Source: Tetrahymena thermophila SB210 (Eukaryota > Ciliophora > Oligohymenophorea > Hymenostomatida > Tetrahymenidae). From it: a stretch of DNA of 64,000 bases. The stretch covers positions 35,536 through 99,535 of the forward strand of contig NW_002476279.1 in NCBI RefSeq assembly GCF_000189635.1, given 5' to 3'. Shown here piece by piece: positions 13,701 through 26,519 of the stretch (its first letter is position 1; each line of letters begins with the position of its first letter). Made by a program: the position numbers and the translations under genes. Below the pieces are notes generated by a model. It made no database searches, had not been told where the DNA came from, and worked only from the letters and a program-made list of their open reading frames with translations.

Positions 13701-15389
13701 TATGAGATATAGTATCAAGAAAAAGATAGGGATTTTTTTAGAAGATGTCCTAAAATCAAATAAAAGAAGCTAAAATTTTTAAGAAAACAATCTTTCTATG
13801 ATAAATAAGCAGTTCTTAGCTAGTAAAAATCACTTAATTAAGTTAATTTAGGTGAATAATCAGAGCATTATAATTTTGATACTTAAATAAATATTAATGA
13901 TGAAGATGATGAATAATAGTAAGAAAATTCATCATCTTCTTTTGAATCTTCGTCATTATCTTCTTCATCTAGTTCTGAAGAATCCAAAATAGCAAGGCTG
14001 CTTAATGATGATTAGAAAGAAGTTAGTTAGTATCTTAGATAGTAGCAAAATCAGTCTCAAGACTTTGATAAATCGATTTATTCTGTAAGTATTAGCTCTT
14101 AAAAAAATATTTAATAGTAAAATGGTGATGTGTAATAACAATTTGAAACATTCGATGAAATCAAAGATTAGTAATTAACTTCTTAAAAAGTAAATAATGA
14201 AATTGAAGATGAGAAAAAATTGGATTTTTAAGATTAAAAGTATAATTAATAAGCTAAATTGAATATACAATAACCACAATAGTAATAGAATTCAGAATAA
14301 AGTAATATATAAAGCGATTTAATAATATAATATTAAGGGCAATTTCTGTAAGATTTTAATTCTTAATCTGGAACAAAGCCTTAGTTGGTAAGGAATCTTT
14401 CAATTAACAGCTAAAGCAGCAAAAATAAGTCTTAAAATTTAGTTTTTTAAAACAGAATGTAAAGTAACAGTCTTGCAAGTAACAATAACTCAAGCAATTA
14501 AACTGAAAAGAGGCATTAAAGTGTAAATTTAAATCTAACTGATGAGGAATAATCTTAAGCTAAAACATCTAAACTTGGAGTATCAGATATTTAACAGAAT
14601 TCTAATCCTAGTAAGAAAACAGAAAAGAATAATGAAAAGCAATCAATAATATCTTTTATTGAATAAAATTAAAAAAGAAATAAAAAAGTAGTATAATAAG
14701 CACAACAAATTTAAATACTTCAATAGTAATAAGAGTAACAAACATTCACAGTTTTAATTGAAAATTTATTTGAATAATTTAAAAAATCAATAGCTCCAAA
14801 TAAATTATAAAATAATACTTTTTAATATCTATCTCCAAATATAAATTTGTAGCAGCAATAATAAAATTAAAGGTCTTAAACATAAATTAAGAGATCGAAC
14901 AAAGATCTTTTATATAGTAATTCGATAAGCAGTAAAGAAGAATCAGGGATGATATAATAATAATAAAATGATACTAATACAATAACAATAGGATCTGAAA
15001 ATAAAATAAAAATAGAAAACATAGCAGTCCCCTAAAATACTTAGTCTATTTAAAATACTATGACAAACAATAACTACAAAGCTGATCAAAACCATATTTT
15101 TGGCAAATTACAATTTAAATTTGACAAGCCAAAAGAATTTCAAATATATTATCCTCAATTTAATTTGCAAAGTATAATAAAAAGCTATAAAAAAATGAAA
15201 TACTAATTAAACTAAAGAATAAAACCTAAAAAATTAAAATTTTTTACTGGAACACAATAACAAATAAGTCAATCTCCAACTATGTTCAAAAAGCAATAAA
15301 GGCCATTTTAATCATCAGTATTTAAGATTAATGATTTGAAAGGATAGTTAACTCACTAAGATGTTGATATGACATTTAGTTATTAGTGA
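10712..15389 (+). CDS. six-TM K+ channel with CNBHD and CCHC zinc knuckle (channel A)
   Basis: Seven exons (10712-10770, 10868-11023, 11095-12151, 12255-12786, 12848-13125, 13187-13330, 13392-15389) encode 1407 residues. In order: the N-terminal motif DGATNRRQLF (about 30-39); six membrane segments from about residue 311; pore SIITMITIGYGDVYP near 509, carrying the K+ filter TIGYGD; C-linker; a CNBHD at about 600-740 with GFQQFLTRQTSEVSIQAKTA; a CCHC knuckle CCSCGQYGHDLNLC (762-775); RRCPKIK; a serine-acidic cluster; a long Gln/Asn-rich tail; and a C-terminal box FGKLQFKFDK with FQIYYPQFN (about 1311). The CNBHD lacks the usual GE and R-T/S-A cyclic-nucleotide contacts. S4 has a single arginine. 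It is the first of five paralogues and probably a plasma or ciliary membrane K+ channel; its gating is unknown. Confidence 0.88.
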
Positions 15390-15876
15390 AAGATTATGAA
15401 TTAATTGTAATGGTTTTTATTAAAGTCAAAACCATGAATATTTGGCATAATTTTTTTGGAATTTTAAGAAATTGATAATAAAAAATTGTCAAAAATAATT
15501 CTCTATTATTTTTCTATTTTAACAAAAGTCTATCTTCAATATTAAAAAAAATTAAAATTAATTATCCATGTTTATATATTTGTTAATATTTTATTTATTT
15601 TATTAATTCTATTTCAATTTGAGACCAGTTAGTTATTTATATATATATTTATATAAATATGTATATTTGTTCCTATATTTTAAGTTTTTTTTTAAAAAAA
15701 AATTGATAGCTTTCATTTTACTTTGCAAAATATAAACTACAATATTTGATTAATTTAAACATAAAAGCTATTATTCTATTAATTAATTTATTTATCATTT
15801 CTATTTGTAATTACGAAGGGAAAAAGTAGTTAAAAACTAAGACTTTAGTAGAAATAAATCTCTAAGAATTTTGAAA
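15390..15876. other. intergenic between channels A and B
   Basis: These 487 very AT-rich bases include an ATATATATTTATATAAATAT-type stretch near 15637. They hold no gene and should contain the promoter of channel B. Confidence 0.55.
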
Positions 15877-18800
15877 ATGAATAAATAGATAAAATAAAAT
15901 GAAATTTTTATCAAAATTAATGAAGACAGCAAAATGGAATAGAACTTATTAAAAGACATGACTATAGAGCAAATGATTTAGTAAATAATTAATATCTTTA
16001 TAATCTATAAAATCATACATTTTCTAGCCATCCAAATTAGGAAAAAGAAGAGGACCCTAGCTATTACATTAATAACGAAGGCGCTGATAATAGAAGAAGA
16101 CTTTTTAACTCCTAATAAGAGAGTAACTTTTTTTCTAGGGCGAAATCCACAAGTTAAGATATTCTGTATTCTGAATATCCTGATAAAGTATCAATATTTT
16201 GTTTGTTTAAAATTTATATCAAGCCTACTTTGCATCTAATAATTCTACTTACTTAGTCACAATGAGTTAATAAAATTTACAAAAATATTTAGTAAAGTAC
16301 TCATGGATAACGGAAGTCAAGATTTTTCTTAAATGATGGTATTATTTTAATTATTTATTTAATTAATTTAATTGGGCTCATCTAACTAAATATTAAACCA
16401 AAGATTAAAGCAATTACCAGCTACAGCAAGATAAGGAATACGATAATATTGCAAATAAATCTTAAGAAGATTAAAAAACAAACACTTTTAGAGATTCTCA
16501 AAATACAGATTCAGTGTCTAGCATATTTTAAAAAGAAAGGAAAAGAAACGACGTTAATTTATTAGATAACAGTATAGGATCATAAAAAAGCATGTTTCGA
16601 AATAGAAAGCCTTTTAGATATAACACTTTTATGTAAACAGAATAAGAAGAACTATAGACAAAAGTTAACTAAGCCTCTAAATTTAAATAAAATAATTAAT
16701 CTTTCCACAAAAGTACTGCAGTAATAGTAGAATAACAAATCGTTGGTCATACTCATAAAAATCACTTGATTTCTCTTACATACTTAATTAAATTCGTGAA
16801 GTAATTATTACTACGAGTAGCATATTAAGACTACAGAATACTTCAAAAAAAATAACTACAAATTATATCTGATAAATCAATAATAGATTTAAACTATATA
16901 AATAAAATGTATGAATTTAATAATGAAGAAAATATTATCAAACGTAGAAATAATGTTCTGATGCTACAAAAAGGAATTTAGCAACAAAAAGTTGCATCAT
17001 TGAAAGTTAGAATCTTTAATTGTTTTCATAATTACGTATACCTCTAATGGCAAAGATCAAAAGCTTTAAACCCATCAACTTTAATTATAATTTTTTGGGA
17101 AATATTTTTTTTATCCTTACTCATATTTTAGCTCATGATCCTACCAATAAAAGGGTGCTTTTCATAAGTTGATTTAAGTTCTTAATATTATTCGATTATA
17201 CTTTATCAGATACCCATTCTTTGCTTTTGTATTGACATTATTTTTGGATTTCACACAGGATACTACGAATTAGGAAAACCAATTATGAATAAATATAAGA
17301 TTGCTGTCAATTATTTTCGCCATAAATTTTGGATTGATTTCAGTTGTACACTTTTGCTCTCCTTTAATTTATACTTTGGTTCAAATATGATTGATTTCCT
17401 TGCTATGTTTCTAAGAATTAATTAAGTAAATATTTATCATAAAAATATTTTTTGCTTTTATAAAATTTTTTAAAAATAGATGAAAATTAAGATTAAAAAA
17501 ATAGATTAGCATTTTCGTCTCTCATACAGATATGCATTTATAACATCAATTTTAAAGCTTATATTATTAATTGTGATTTTAGCTCACTTAACAGGATGTG
17601 GGTTCCATTTGGTGGGAGACTATACTAACTAATTATAAAGCCGTTCAAAATATGGAAATGAATATTATAATTCTTGGATTGACTATTCAGGTCTATCAAA
17701 TTAAGACTGGTTTACTCGTTATGTGTGGTCAATTTATTTCTCTATCATTACTATGATAACAATAGGGTACGGTGATGTTGTTCCTATAAATATTTATGAA
17801 AAAATATATGTGATAGGAATGACTTTTGTATCTTGTGCTACTTTTGCATATTGTATTAATACAATAGGGAATATTTTTGCATAAAGACATAAAAAATAGA
17901 AAGATTTTGAATCTAATTAATATTAGTTGCAATCCTATCTAGACTATATGGAGTGCTCTTAAGAAACTTAATTAAGAGTCTTAAAATATTTTGAATATTT
18001 GAATGAACAATAAGAGGAAGTTGTGTAAAATGGTAATTTTACAATTTTATATTTTATTTTTGTATTTGTTTTATAGCATTTACAATATAATTAATCAAAA
18101 AGGTTAACAAATCTTCACAAAGTGTCCACCAGATTTATAAGAAGAGATTATACAAGAGAGAAATTATAAAATTCTTAAATAGATAGCTTTGTTTAGTAAA
18201 AATTTTAGCAATGAGTTTATAAATATATGTGCTAAGTTCATGGAGGAAAAAAGATTAGGACCAGGAGAAAAAATCATGATAGAAAACTAAATACCTTCAT
18301 TTTTAGTTATCATAATCAAAGGAGAGGCAGAATACTTTTTTCAAAATATGCAGAATAAAAGATCACTCTAGTTAATTTAAGTAAGTAAATTAACTCTTTA
18401 AATTTAATTTGTTTTATTAAGAGAAATTAAATTTTTAACTAAAAATTAATCTCAAATATTTTTCGGATAGAATAATTTTATTTAAAAATAGATTTATTTT
18501 ATTTCTAGATTTTAGCTTAATTTTTTAGTTTTTTAAGAATAATTTTATTTAATAGTCAAATAAATTTATTTTATTTCTAGATTTTAGCTTAATTTTTTAA
18601 CTTGGAATTGATAAAATGACTATTATTTATTTATAAACTTATATAAAAACATAATTTATTTTTAATAGAAATAAATACTTATTTCATTTTAAAGATTATT
18701 TTTTATTAAATAATTAATTCAAATATTTATTAATTTTATAGTAAAAATATTTGTTTAAATAAATCTATTTTAATCAAGATAAAAGCTTAAAAAATTATTA

Positions 18801-20774
18801 TTCATACATAAGACATTTTTTATTTTAACAACTAAAAAAATAATTTTAAATGATTTATTTATTAAATATTAAAAATAGGGAAAAGCTTTAGGGTTAAAAT
18901 AATTTTTGACTGAAACCCCACTTCCTTTAGCTATTAGAGCTAAAACAGTCTCTACAGTAATTTAAATGCCATACTCATAATTCATAAATTTAATCAAGAA
19001 TTTTTAAAATGACTTTGTAAACAAACATATCAACTCATAAGCATAATTGTAATTACTTTTGATTTTTAAAATATAGGAGTTGTTTTGCTAGATAAGAGAT
19101 TAAATGATATTTGAAAATCGGTTTATTGATTAGTGCTACTCTTGCTTATAATATGGTCATGATATTTCAGGATGTCCTTAAATTCATTACAAAGCATAAA
19201 ATTTTTTGTTTGCTAAAAAAGTTTTTCACTCTTCAATTTAGTAGAGAGATTCATCTTTTATGAGACAAAAAGGTAAGGAGAGAAACTCTTTAGCCGAAAG
19301 AGTCCACATTGCCATGAGCCTTAAAATGAAAAGGTTAGAGCTGATTCAATAAATTTATCCAGATTACAATGATATCTGCATATCTGACCTTCTGCAAATC
19401 TAAGAATTAGATAAGTTTTTTTTTAAGAGGTTTCCTAAAATTAAAGATGAATAAATAAAAAAACATATTTTTGTGGATGAAAAAAGTCAAAGCTATTTTA
19501 ATAAAGATAAAAATGATCTATTTGATGAAAATTTTTCATTATAAAAATCAAATAATTCTTATGATTCTGATTTGAGTTAAGATATAACATCAAGTTCAGA
19601 ATCATCTTAAAGCTCGAAATCTATTGAAATTTCTGAAACTGATTAAAAAAATGTTTAAAGAAAACCCTCATCGGCAATACTTAGTGATTAAAAAAAAAGA
19701 AAAACGTCAGATATGAAAAATATTTCTGAAAATCAATTAGAAAATATATTAAATTAAATAAATGAAGAAGATAAATTAAGTAAATACAATAATTCGGGAG
19801 GAAAAAGACTGTCTGACCTAAAAAATAAAAAATTAAGTCATTAATTAATAGATTTTGTGTTAGAATACATGAAATAATCAAAAATAGCATAAGATGTATC
19901 CAAAAATGAAATGACTTAATCAGATGAATTAGAAAAATATAATGAATAAAAACAAAATATTCCAGCTTTAAATAATAACGAAAACAGTTCTCACTTAGAG
20001 CTTTTGAGATTAAATTATTCAAAAGAAAATGCTATTGATGAAAGAACTAGCACTTATAATAATACAAATCTTGACAGCTCTCCTTCTTCTTATAAGCATA
20101 AATAAGTTTTAAATATCCAACAAAATCAAGAAAAATTTTTTAATCAAAAATCAATAGACAGAAAATTTTTACAAATACTGCAAAAGCAAAGCAATTAAAT
20201 AAATTAACTAAAAAACAGTCTTAAAAATTTTAAAAATCAAGAAAATGGATAACCTAATTAATAAAGTATCACAGACCCAAATACATAAGAAAAAATGCTA
20301 TTTAACAATTATTTACAGATTTCATAAATACTGTAATCTTGGAAGGTTCAAATCACTAAATAATTGAATAATTAGTAGCTTAAACCAAACTTAAAAAGCT
20401 TAACAAGTATAAAAGATAATAAGTCATCATTTTAAAAATAAAAATCAAGAAGCAATAAATAATAAGACACAGAAACTCCTAAGTAAAAAGAGTTTTTAAT
20501 TTCTGAGAGCAATGAATTATTAGGATTTACCAATAATAATTTATTTGGTAAATTAGACATAGGTTTTGAAAGTGTTAAAGACTACCAACGTTACTTCCCA
20601 AAATTTAATATGGCTAATATCATAAAAGGATACAAAAAGATTTTATAAAGATAGTAATAAAAGGTATTAAAATAATATGGCACAGAAAAAAAAGTTAATA
20701 ATCATAAACATTAAAAATCATTTTTTCCTAGAAATTCTATTAGATTTCCTTAAAATAATTAAGAATTAATTTGA
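15877..20774 (+). CDS. six-TM K+ channel with CNBHD and CCHC zinc knuckle (channel B)
   Basis: Best model: exons 15877-15980, 16028-16165, 16257-16338, 16421-17425, 17480-18032, 18103-18380, 18879-19016 and 19077-20774, giving 1331 residues. The two small introns at 16166-16256 and 16339-16420 were chosen because they alone keep frame and are the least certain. Features: NNEGADNRRRLF near the N-terminus; S1-S6 from about residue 328; filter in SIITMITIGYGDVVP (about 535); a CNBHD with GLKQFLTETPLPLAIRAKTV; knuckle CYSCLQYGHDISGC (786-799); KRFPKIK; a serine-acidic cluster; and C-terminal box FGKLDIGFES with YQRYFPKFN. The intron within the CNBHD (18381-18878) is 498 bases and contains a repeat. 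The neighbouring paralogues share its exon boundaries. Confidence 0.85.
18470..18605. repeat. tandem direct repeat inside a channel B intron
   Basis: GAATAATTTTATTTA occurs at about 18470 and again at about 18537. Each copy is followed, after a few differing bases, by the same block of roughly 35 bases containing TTATTTTATTTCTAGATTTT and AGCTTAATTTTTTA. This is a recent partial duplication. It helps explain why this intron is far longer than the 50-100 bases of its neighbours. Confidence 0.75.
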
Positions 20775-21980
20775 AAAGCTTAAAAAAACTAATTTTTATT
20801 AATTAATTTGTTTATACTATAAAGCAAATGCTTAATATCAAAAATTTTGAAAAAAAAAGATTACTTATTAATTTTAATTTTAAAACCATTAATTATTTAC
20901 TTTTATTTTTAGTGTATTCCATCACTATTTTATATAAAAAAAGTAAAGCTAAATATTCAGTTAGCAGAAATTAAGTCTGTTTTAAAGTTTGATAATTGAA
21001 AATTAAATATTTTTTCAAAAATTGTTTGCATAAAATTAATTAATTTTATGTCTTTAGTGTTTGTGTATTCTTAATTTATTATTTTTTTTAAAAAAAAGAC
21101 TATTATTCTAATTAAATATTTTTCCATTACAGAGAGAATAATGTCTGCTTTAAAGTTTGATAATTGAAAATTAAATATTTTTCAAAAATTGTTTGCATAA
21201 AATTAATTAATTTTATGTTTTTAGTGTTTGTGTATTCTTAATTTAATATTTTTTTTTAAAGAAAGACTATTATTCTAATTAAATATTTTTCCATTACAGA
21301 GAGAATAATCATTGGATTCATTATTTTGTTTACTTATTTTTCTTAATTCTAACTGTTTTAATTCTTCATAATTTTAATAGAAAAAAAATGAAATTATTTT
21401 TATATTTGCTTTTATTAATTATTTTTATTAAAAACATAAATAATAATTTCTACTTATAAAACTCAAAATATTTTAAAAAAAAAGCTTATTAAAATATAAT
21501 ACAAATCAATTAAAATAGATTAGTTTTATTATTAGCAATTTTTAATTAAACCAAATTATTCAATAAATAATCATTTCAGTAAAATGTTTATTTTATAAAA
21601 TTTTAAATTCAAATTTTTTAATGAATTATTTTATTTTTAATGAAAAGACTATCTATAATTAATTAGTTTTAAGTAAGCGTCAGAGCATTAAGCTAGAATA
21701 TTTTTTATAATGATCTCATTAGTTAATTTTCTATTTAATAAACCTATTAGTTTATAAAAATTTTTTGTTTGGGATGTATTTATAATGCATTTTATAATCT
21801 TTATGTTTATGTGATAATTTTGCTAGTTTTGTGGATAATAAATAAATCATCATCAATTTTAATTTGTTTATAATTAAGGTTTATACATATATAAGTAGAA
21901 CAACAAAATCACAGCAAATATATTAAGCAATTTAAGTTAAAAAGTGATAGGGATTTTTATTTCTATTAAGAATTAATATT
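20775..21980. other. intergenic between channels B and C
   Basis: About 1.2 kb without a gene. It contains the near-perfect 168-bp tandem duplication listed separately and should include the promoter of channel C. Confidence 0.6.
20975..21309. repeat. 168-bp near-perfect tandem duplication
   Basis: Copy 1 (20975-21142) and copy 2 (21143-21309) both begin GTCTG(T/C)TTTAAAGTTTG, continue through a palindromic AAAATTAATTAATTTTAT, and end CATTACAGAGAGAATAAT. Only a handful of substitutions and single-base length changes in A/T runs separate them, so the duplication is recent. The unit carries no open frame. Confidence 0.85.
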
Positions 21981-24900
21981 ATGATTCAAAAAGATTAATC
22001 TATGATACCCATCAGCTTGGGTTAAAATATGAGCTTCATGCATAATAATAGCTCTAGCAATGTTTCAAATTAACAAATTGAGAATGAAAACTTTAAGTAA
22101 TTTATTCAATTATTTATTTAAATAGTTGCATCTTATTAATATTTTTATATAAAAAACTAAAGTCCATTAGAGTTTTATTCTATAAACAAAGAAGGAGCTG
22201 TAAACAGAAGGAAGCTATTTTCCTTTTAAAATAAAAGGGATAACGATGATTTTTAGGATGATGCATTATTTAGTTCTAATGTCCAATAAAGCTCTGTTTT
22301 TTGTGATAAAATGTAATTTTTGAATAAAGATGATCAATAATAACAAAGTAGATCGCATAAAAAATCTCATAAAAGCTCTAGATCTTCTACTATTGTTTAG
22401 ACATCAATTCAAACAGATTTGGATAAAATGAGAAAAGAATAGTGTATTTAAAATTTGAACGCATCTTATAATGTAGATGAAGTATAAGAAAATGAACATT
22501 TATAGAAAATTAAATAAGAAGATTTATCAAATTAAAAGCCATTTTGCTAAAACATATAAATAGAGAACTAGTAAACAAAATCTTATTCAAATGAATAATA
22601 TGACCTGCTATATGCTCCAAAATAATAAGATCTAAGTTAATGTTAAAACCAATTAAGCATTTAAGAGAGTAATTAATTTAATTTACTAATATTTTTATGA
22701 TAAAAAATATAGATTATAAACTAACATTTTACTTTTAATTAATTAATTATTTATTTATAACCTCTTAAATGTTTATTTAATTAAAAAAGAATTAAATGTT
22801 GCTATGAAATTCGTTAAATAAGTGTGGCATAGAATTTTAAGTCGTGATTTTAAAATGACTAAAAAATTTCACTACAAAGCTATCTCTGATAAGTCTTCTT
22901 TTTATGATAAACATTAAGAAACAAAATTCCTTTCAAATAATACGATTAGTAGTAAATTTATTAAAGAGAAAGAAAAACTTTACTAAAGTATGTTCCCAAA
23001 AAGTTAAATAACTTGCATATAAAAGACCCAGTAGTTTATTTTTTCATGCTTAATCAAGCTTAATATAGTTATCATCAATCCACACTTTTGTTTATCCTTG
23101 TATGATCCACTAAATATCTTAAAAGACATTTTTTTGGCTATATTTTATATTGTCCTAATTGCTTATTTAATATTTTACATCTCGATTTAATATGTAATAG
23201 ACTAAAAAAATACCCAATTAATATTATATTTAGCTATGTTATCGCTTCTTACAATAATAGTAGATTTTTTCATAAAAATGAAAACTTCAGTTATATCTTA
23301 ATCAGAAATTAGTTGCATTCCAAGAGACATTTGCTCTGAATATATGTCTAAAGAGCTAATATAAGATACTATATGTATTATTATAATAATACTGTCATTT
23401 ATAAATGAAATAATTTAGCCAATATTCTTACTCATAAGCTATCTAGTTATATTTATAAAGGTAAACAAATACTTTGAATTATATTTAAAATTCAATTTTT
23501 TTTTTAATTCAATTTTTAAATTTTTAGATTTAACTAATAAAATTTTTTTTTAACTTTAAATAAATAGATTTATAACAGATTAAACAATAATGGTTTATTT
23601 ATAAAATTTCAAATACAAAATAAAATGATTAACTAGTATGTAAGTTTATTCATCACCATAGCATTTGTTGTACACTGTAGTATAAGTGGTTTAAATATTA
23701 TATCAAGTATTTCTAAGAATTGCAAATTCTATAGTACATATCTGATCGAATAATACTAAAACAATTAAAATTGCTACTTGTAAATTTACCAATAAAATTT
23801 TAGAATCATATTTTCTAGATTCCTAAGCTAATCCTAAAGATACAGCGACTTAACTAATAATTTGAATGACATGGAAGCTATTTACTTAGATATTATCAAT
23901 ATTTTTGATATAATCATTTTGTTATATTTTTTTATTATCTTCTTTAACACAGTTATAAAGGAACTAAATTTTAAAAATGTGAATTAAGAACAGATTTCAG
24001 ATGCTATTTCTTTCTTGAATAACAGAAAAGTTTCCAATTAAACAAATGCTATTTGCATATAATATCTAGAGAACATGAATAAATGCTTATTTTAGTAAAA
24101 TCTAAAAGGTAAAAACATTTTTTTTGATTTTAAATTTAATTATAAATTAATGCATATCTCTATTAAATTTAATTTGAACTAATTTAAGTATATCTTTTTT
24201 AACTTTAATCTAATAACTAATTTGTTTTGTTTTTATCTATTTAATTGAATTTTTTTTGAATTAAAAATAATTTTAAAACAAAATAGGATTAAGTGTTCTA
24301 GAAAAATTTCCATAATAACTTAAGCAAAAAATAAAAATTGAGAGTTATTATGCGTTGCTGAATTCTGTAGAATAATTCAAAAATAACTTTAGCAAATCAT
24401 TTTTAAAGTAATTGGCATATTTTGTGAAAGAAAGAGTCATTTAAAATGATGAAATCATTTAAAAGAAAAATGTTGTTCTCGACAAATTATATCTTTTTGG
24501 GAATTAAAATTTATTAAACTATTTGATAGAATATGGTGATGTTTAGAAAAATATTACTGAGCTTTACGTAAAAATAAATAAACATTTTTTTTACATTTTT
24601 ACATTTTTTTAAATTATTAAAGTAAAGAGAAAGAAATTTAATTTATCCAGACCTTAAATACTTCTTATCAGGAATTTTATGTCCATACAGCATTTAAAGT
24701 AAGAGTAACAATATCGTTCCTTTTATTTCAATAGAAGATTTTCAAACTGTGATTAAAAACTTTGAACCAGATTACGTAAAAAAAAAGAATCAATTCTATT
24801 TGTATTTAATTTCTTCAAAAAAAAATATAAATTTAGGAAAAATATTGCATGATAAAAGATAAGATTTAATTTGAGCTCATTTCATTTAACCGTTGCAACA

Positions 24901-26519
24901 GCTGTTTGCAATATAATCATGATATATTGAAGTGCTAGATGTTACACTTTTACCCTGATAAAGGAATATTTTATAAGCTATCAGATTTTTAATAGAGACA
25001 GTTTAAAAATAGATACAAGTATGAAAAGTAAAATTCATTAAAGATCAGAGAAAGTATCAGATACGATTTGATGCTGATTAGATTGCGCTAGGTTACAAAA
25101 CAAAATAATCTTAATAATACAAGATACCTATTCAACCAAATTTTGACCTTATAAGATTCTCACTTTTATAAAATATTACCTAAAGTTAAGCTTTTTAAAA
25201 GAACCTAAAAAGAAAAATACCTTAAATAACTTATGCTGAAATCGAATTTAGAAAATGTTTTTGCTCCTATTGAAGAACATTCTCCTTAAATAGAATAAAG
25301 ATAACAAGCCCCACGTAGCACATTTGTTAACGTAGCACCTAGTTCACTTGTACATTAGCAATTATATGAAAAAGTACGTATTTCAGAAGAATAAAATTAA
25401 TTAACTCCATCTATAGAAGGTGGAAGCTAAAACAGTAATAATATTATTAGAAAATCTCTTAAAAAAGAAAGCTAAAAGCCCATTTAACGAAATTCTCTGT
25501 CGGGACAAACAGTTGTTGGAAGTGCATCGCAGTTTAGGTCATCACAAGTCATTTCTTAATAAAATGTTTAAAATCTTTTTACATAAAATTATCATGGGAT
25601 TTATTCAAATTTATCAGATAACTTTAATAGCTAAATGAAAAACGAGATTAGTTCTCCTACGAGTAATATAATGATAAACCATGCTGAAGATGGTAGCTAA
25701 AATGTTAGCTAAGTGTTTGAAATGTATGATGATGAAGAAGGCAATAAAAATAAATTCATCAATAACAACAATATTTATAATCAAAATGGTAATACTGATT
25801 AATAATAATAAATCATTTCAGAATCTCCTAGTTATCTTACAGCTGTAAACGGATAAAAAGATAATCAGTCTGTTTTTTCAAGCATTGATATATCTGAGAT
25901 GATGGCATAAAAGTCTTCATAATTTGATAATGGTTTAAATGATAAAAAGCAAAATCTTCAAAGATTAAATAGCAAGAAAAAAACATATCAGCTCTCTGTT
26001 TTATATCCAATGATACAATAATCTTCATAATAGTCATTCTCAGTATTAGAAAATTAAAAATAAATACCAAAAAAGTCTATAAGAAGCTCTGCCATGTTCC
26101 TCGATGAAGAAAACTATGAAAACTACGAAATTTTAAAAGCTTTTTTCAGTGTGTTAAATAAAAAAAAAAGAAGGCCAAGTGCTAAAGCATCGTCTTCTGC
26201 ATACTAGAAAGATGGCAATTTGCTTAATTTAGAATCTGAAAATGAATCTATGAAAGAAATAAAATTATTAATATAGTAAATAAACAGAGGCAATAACTAT
26301 TCTGATCACTTATTTGGTCCTTTGGAGTTTTAATTTGATAAAATGCAGTAATTTAAAATTTATTATCCCTCATATAACTGTGACAAAGTCATTTCAAAGT
26401 TAAACAAAAAAATTATCAAAAACCAAAACTTTTAAAGAAAAAAAACTCTCATGTCTCAAAGATAGAAAACCCAAGTCTCTTAAAAGTAAAAAAAGAATAA
26501 ATTAGATTAAATTTAGTGA
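21981..26519 (+). CDS. pore-degenerate channel paralogue with CNBHD and CCHC zinc knuckle (channel C)
   Basis: Seven exons (21981-22096, 22163-22668, 22790-23460, 23568-24108, 24287-24567, 24623-24775, 24837-26519) encode 1316 residues. It shares with its neighbours the N-terminal NKEGAVNRRKLF, hydrophobic segments at the S1-S6 positions, a C-linker, a CNBHD (about 610-755, with FISIEDFQTVIKNFEPDY), knuckle CNSCLQYNHDILKC (776-789) and C-terminal box FGPLEFQFDK with FKIYYPSYN. The pore differs: where the others have TIGYGD, this one reads DLTNNLNDMEAIYLDIINIF, with no GYG or GFG. The gene is otherwise intact, with no in-frame TGA and with conserved splice sites. It therefore looks like a non-conducting subunit, regulator or repurposed protein, not an obvious pseudogene; neutral decay is possible but unlikely over so long an open frame. 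Confidence 0.85.
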
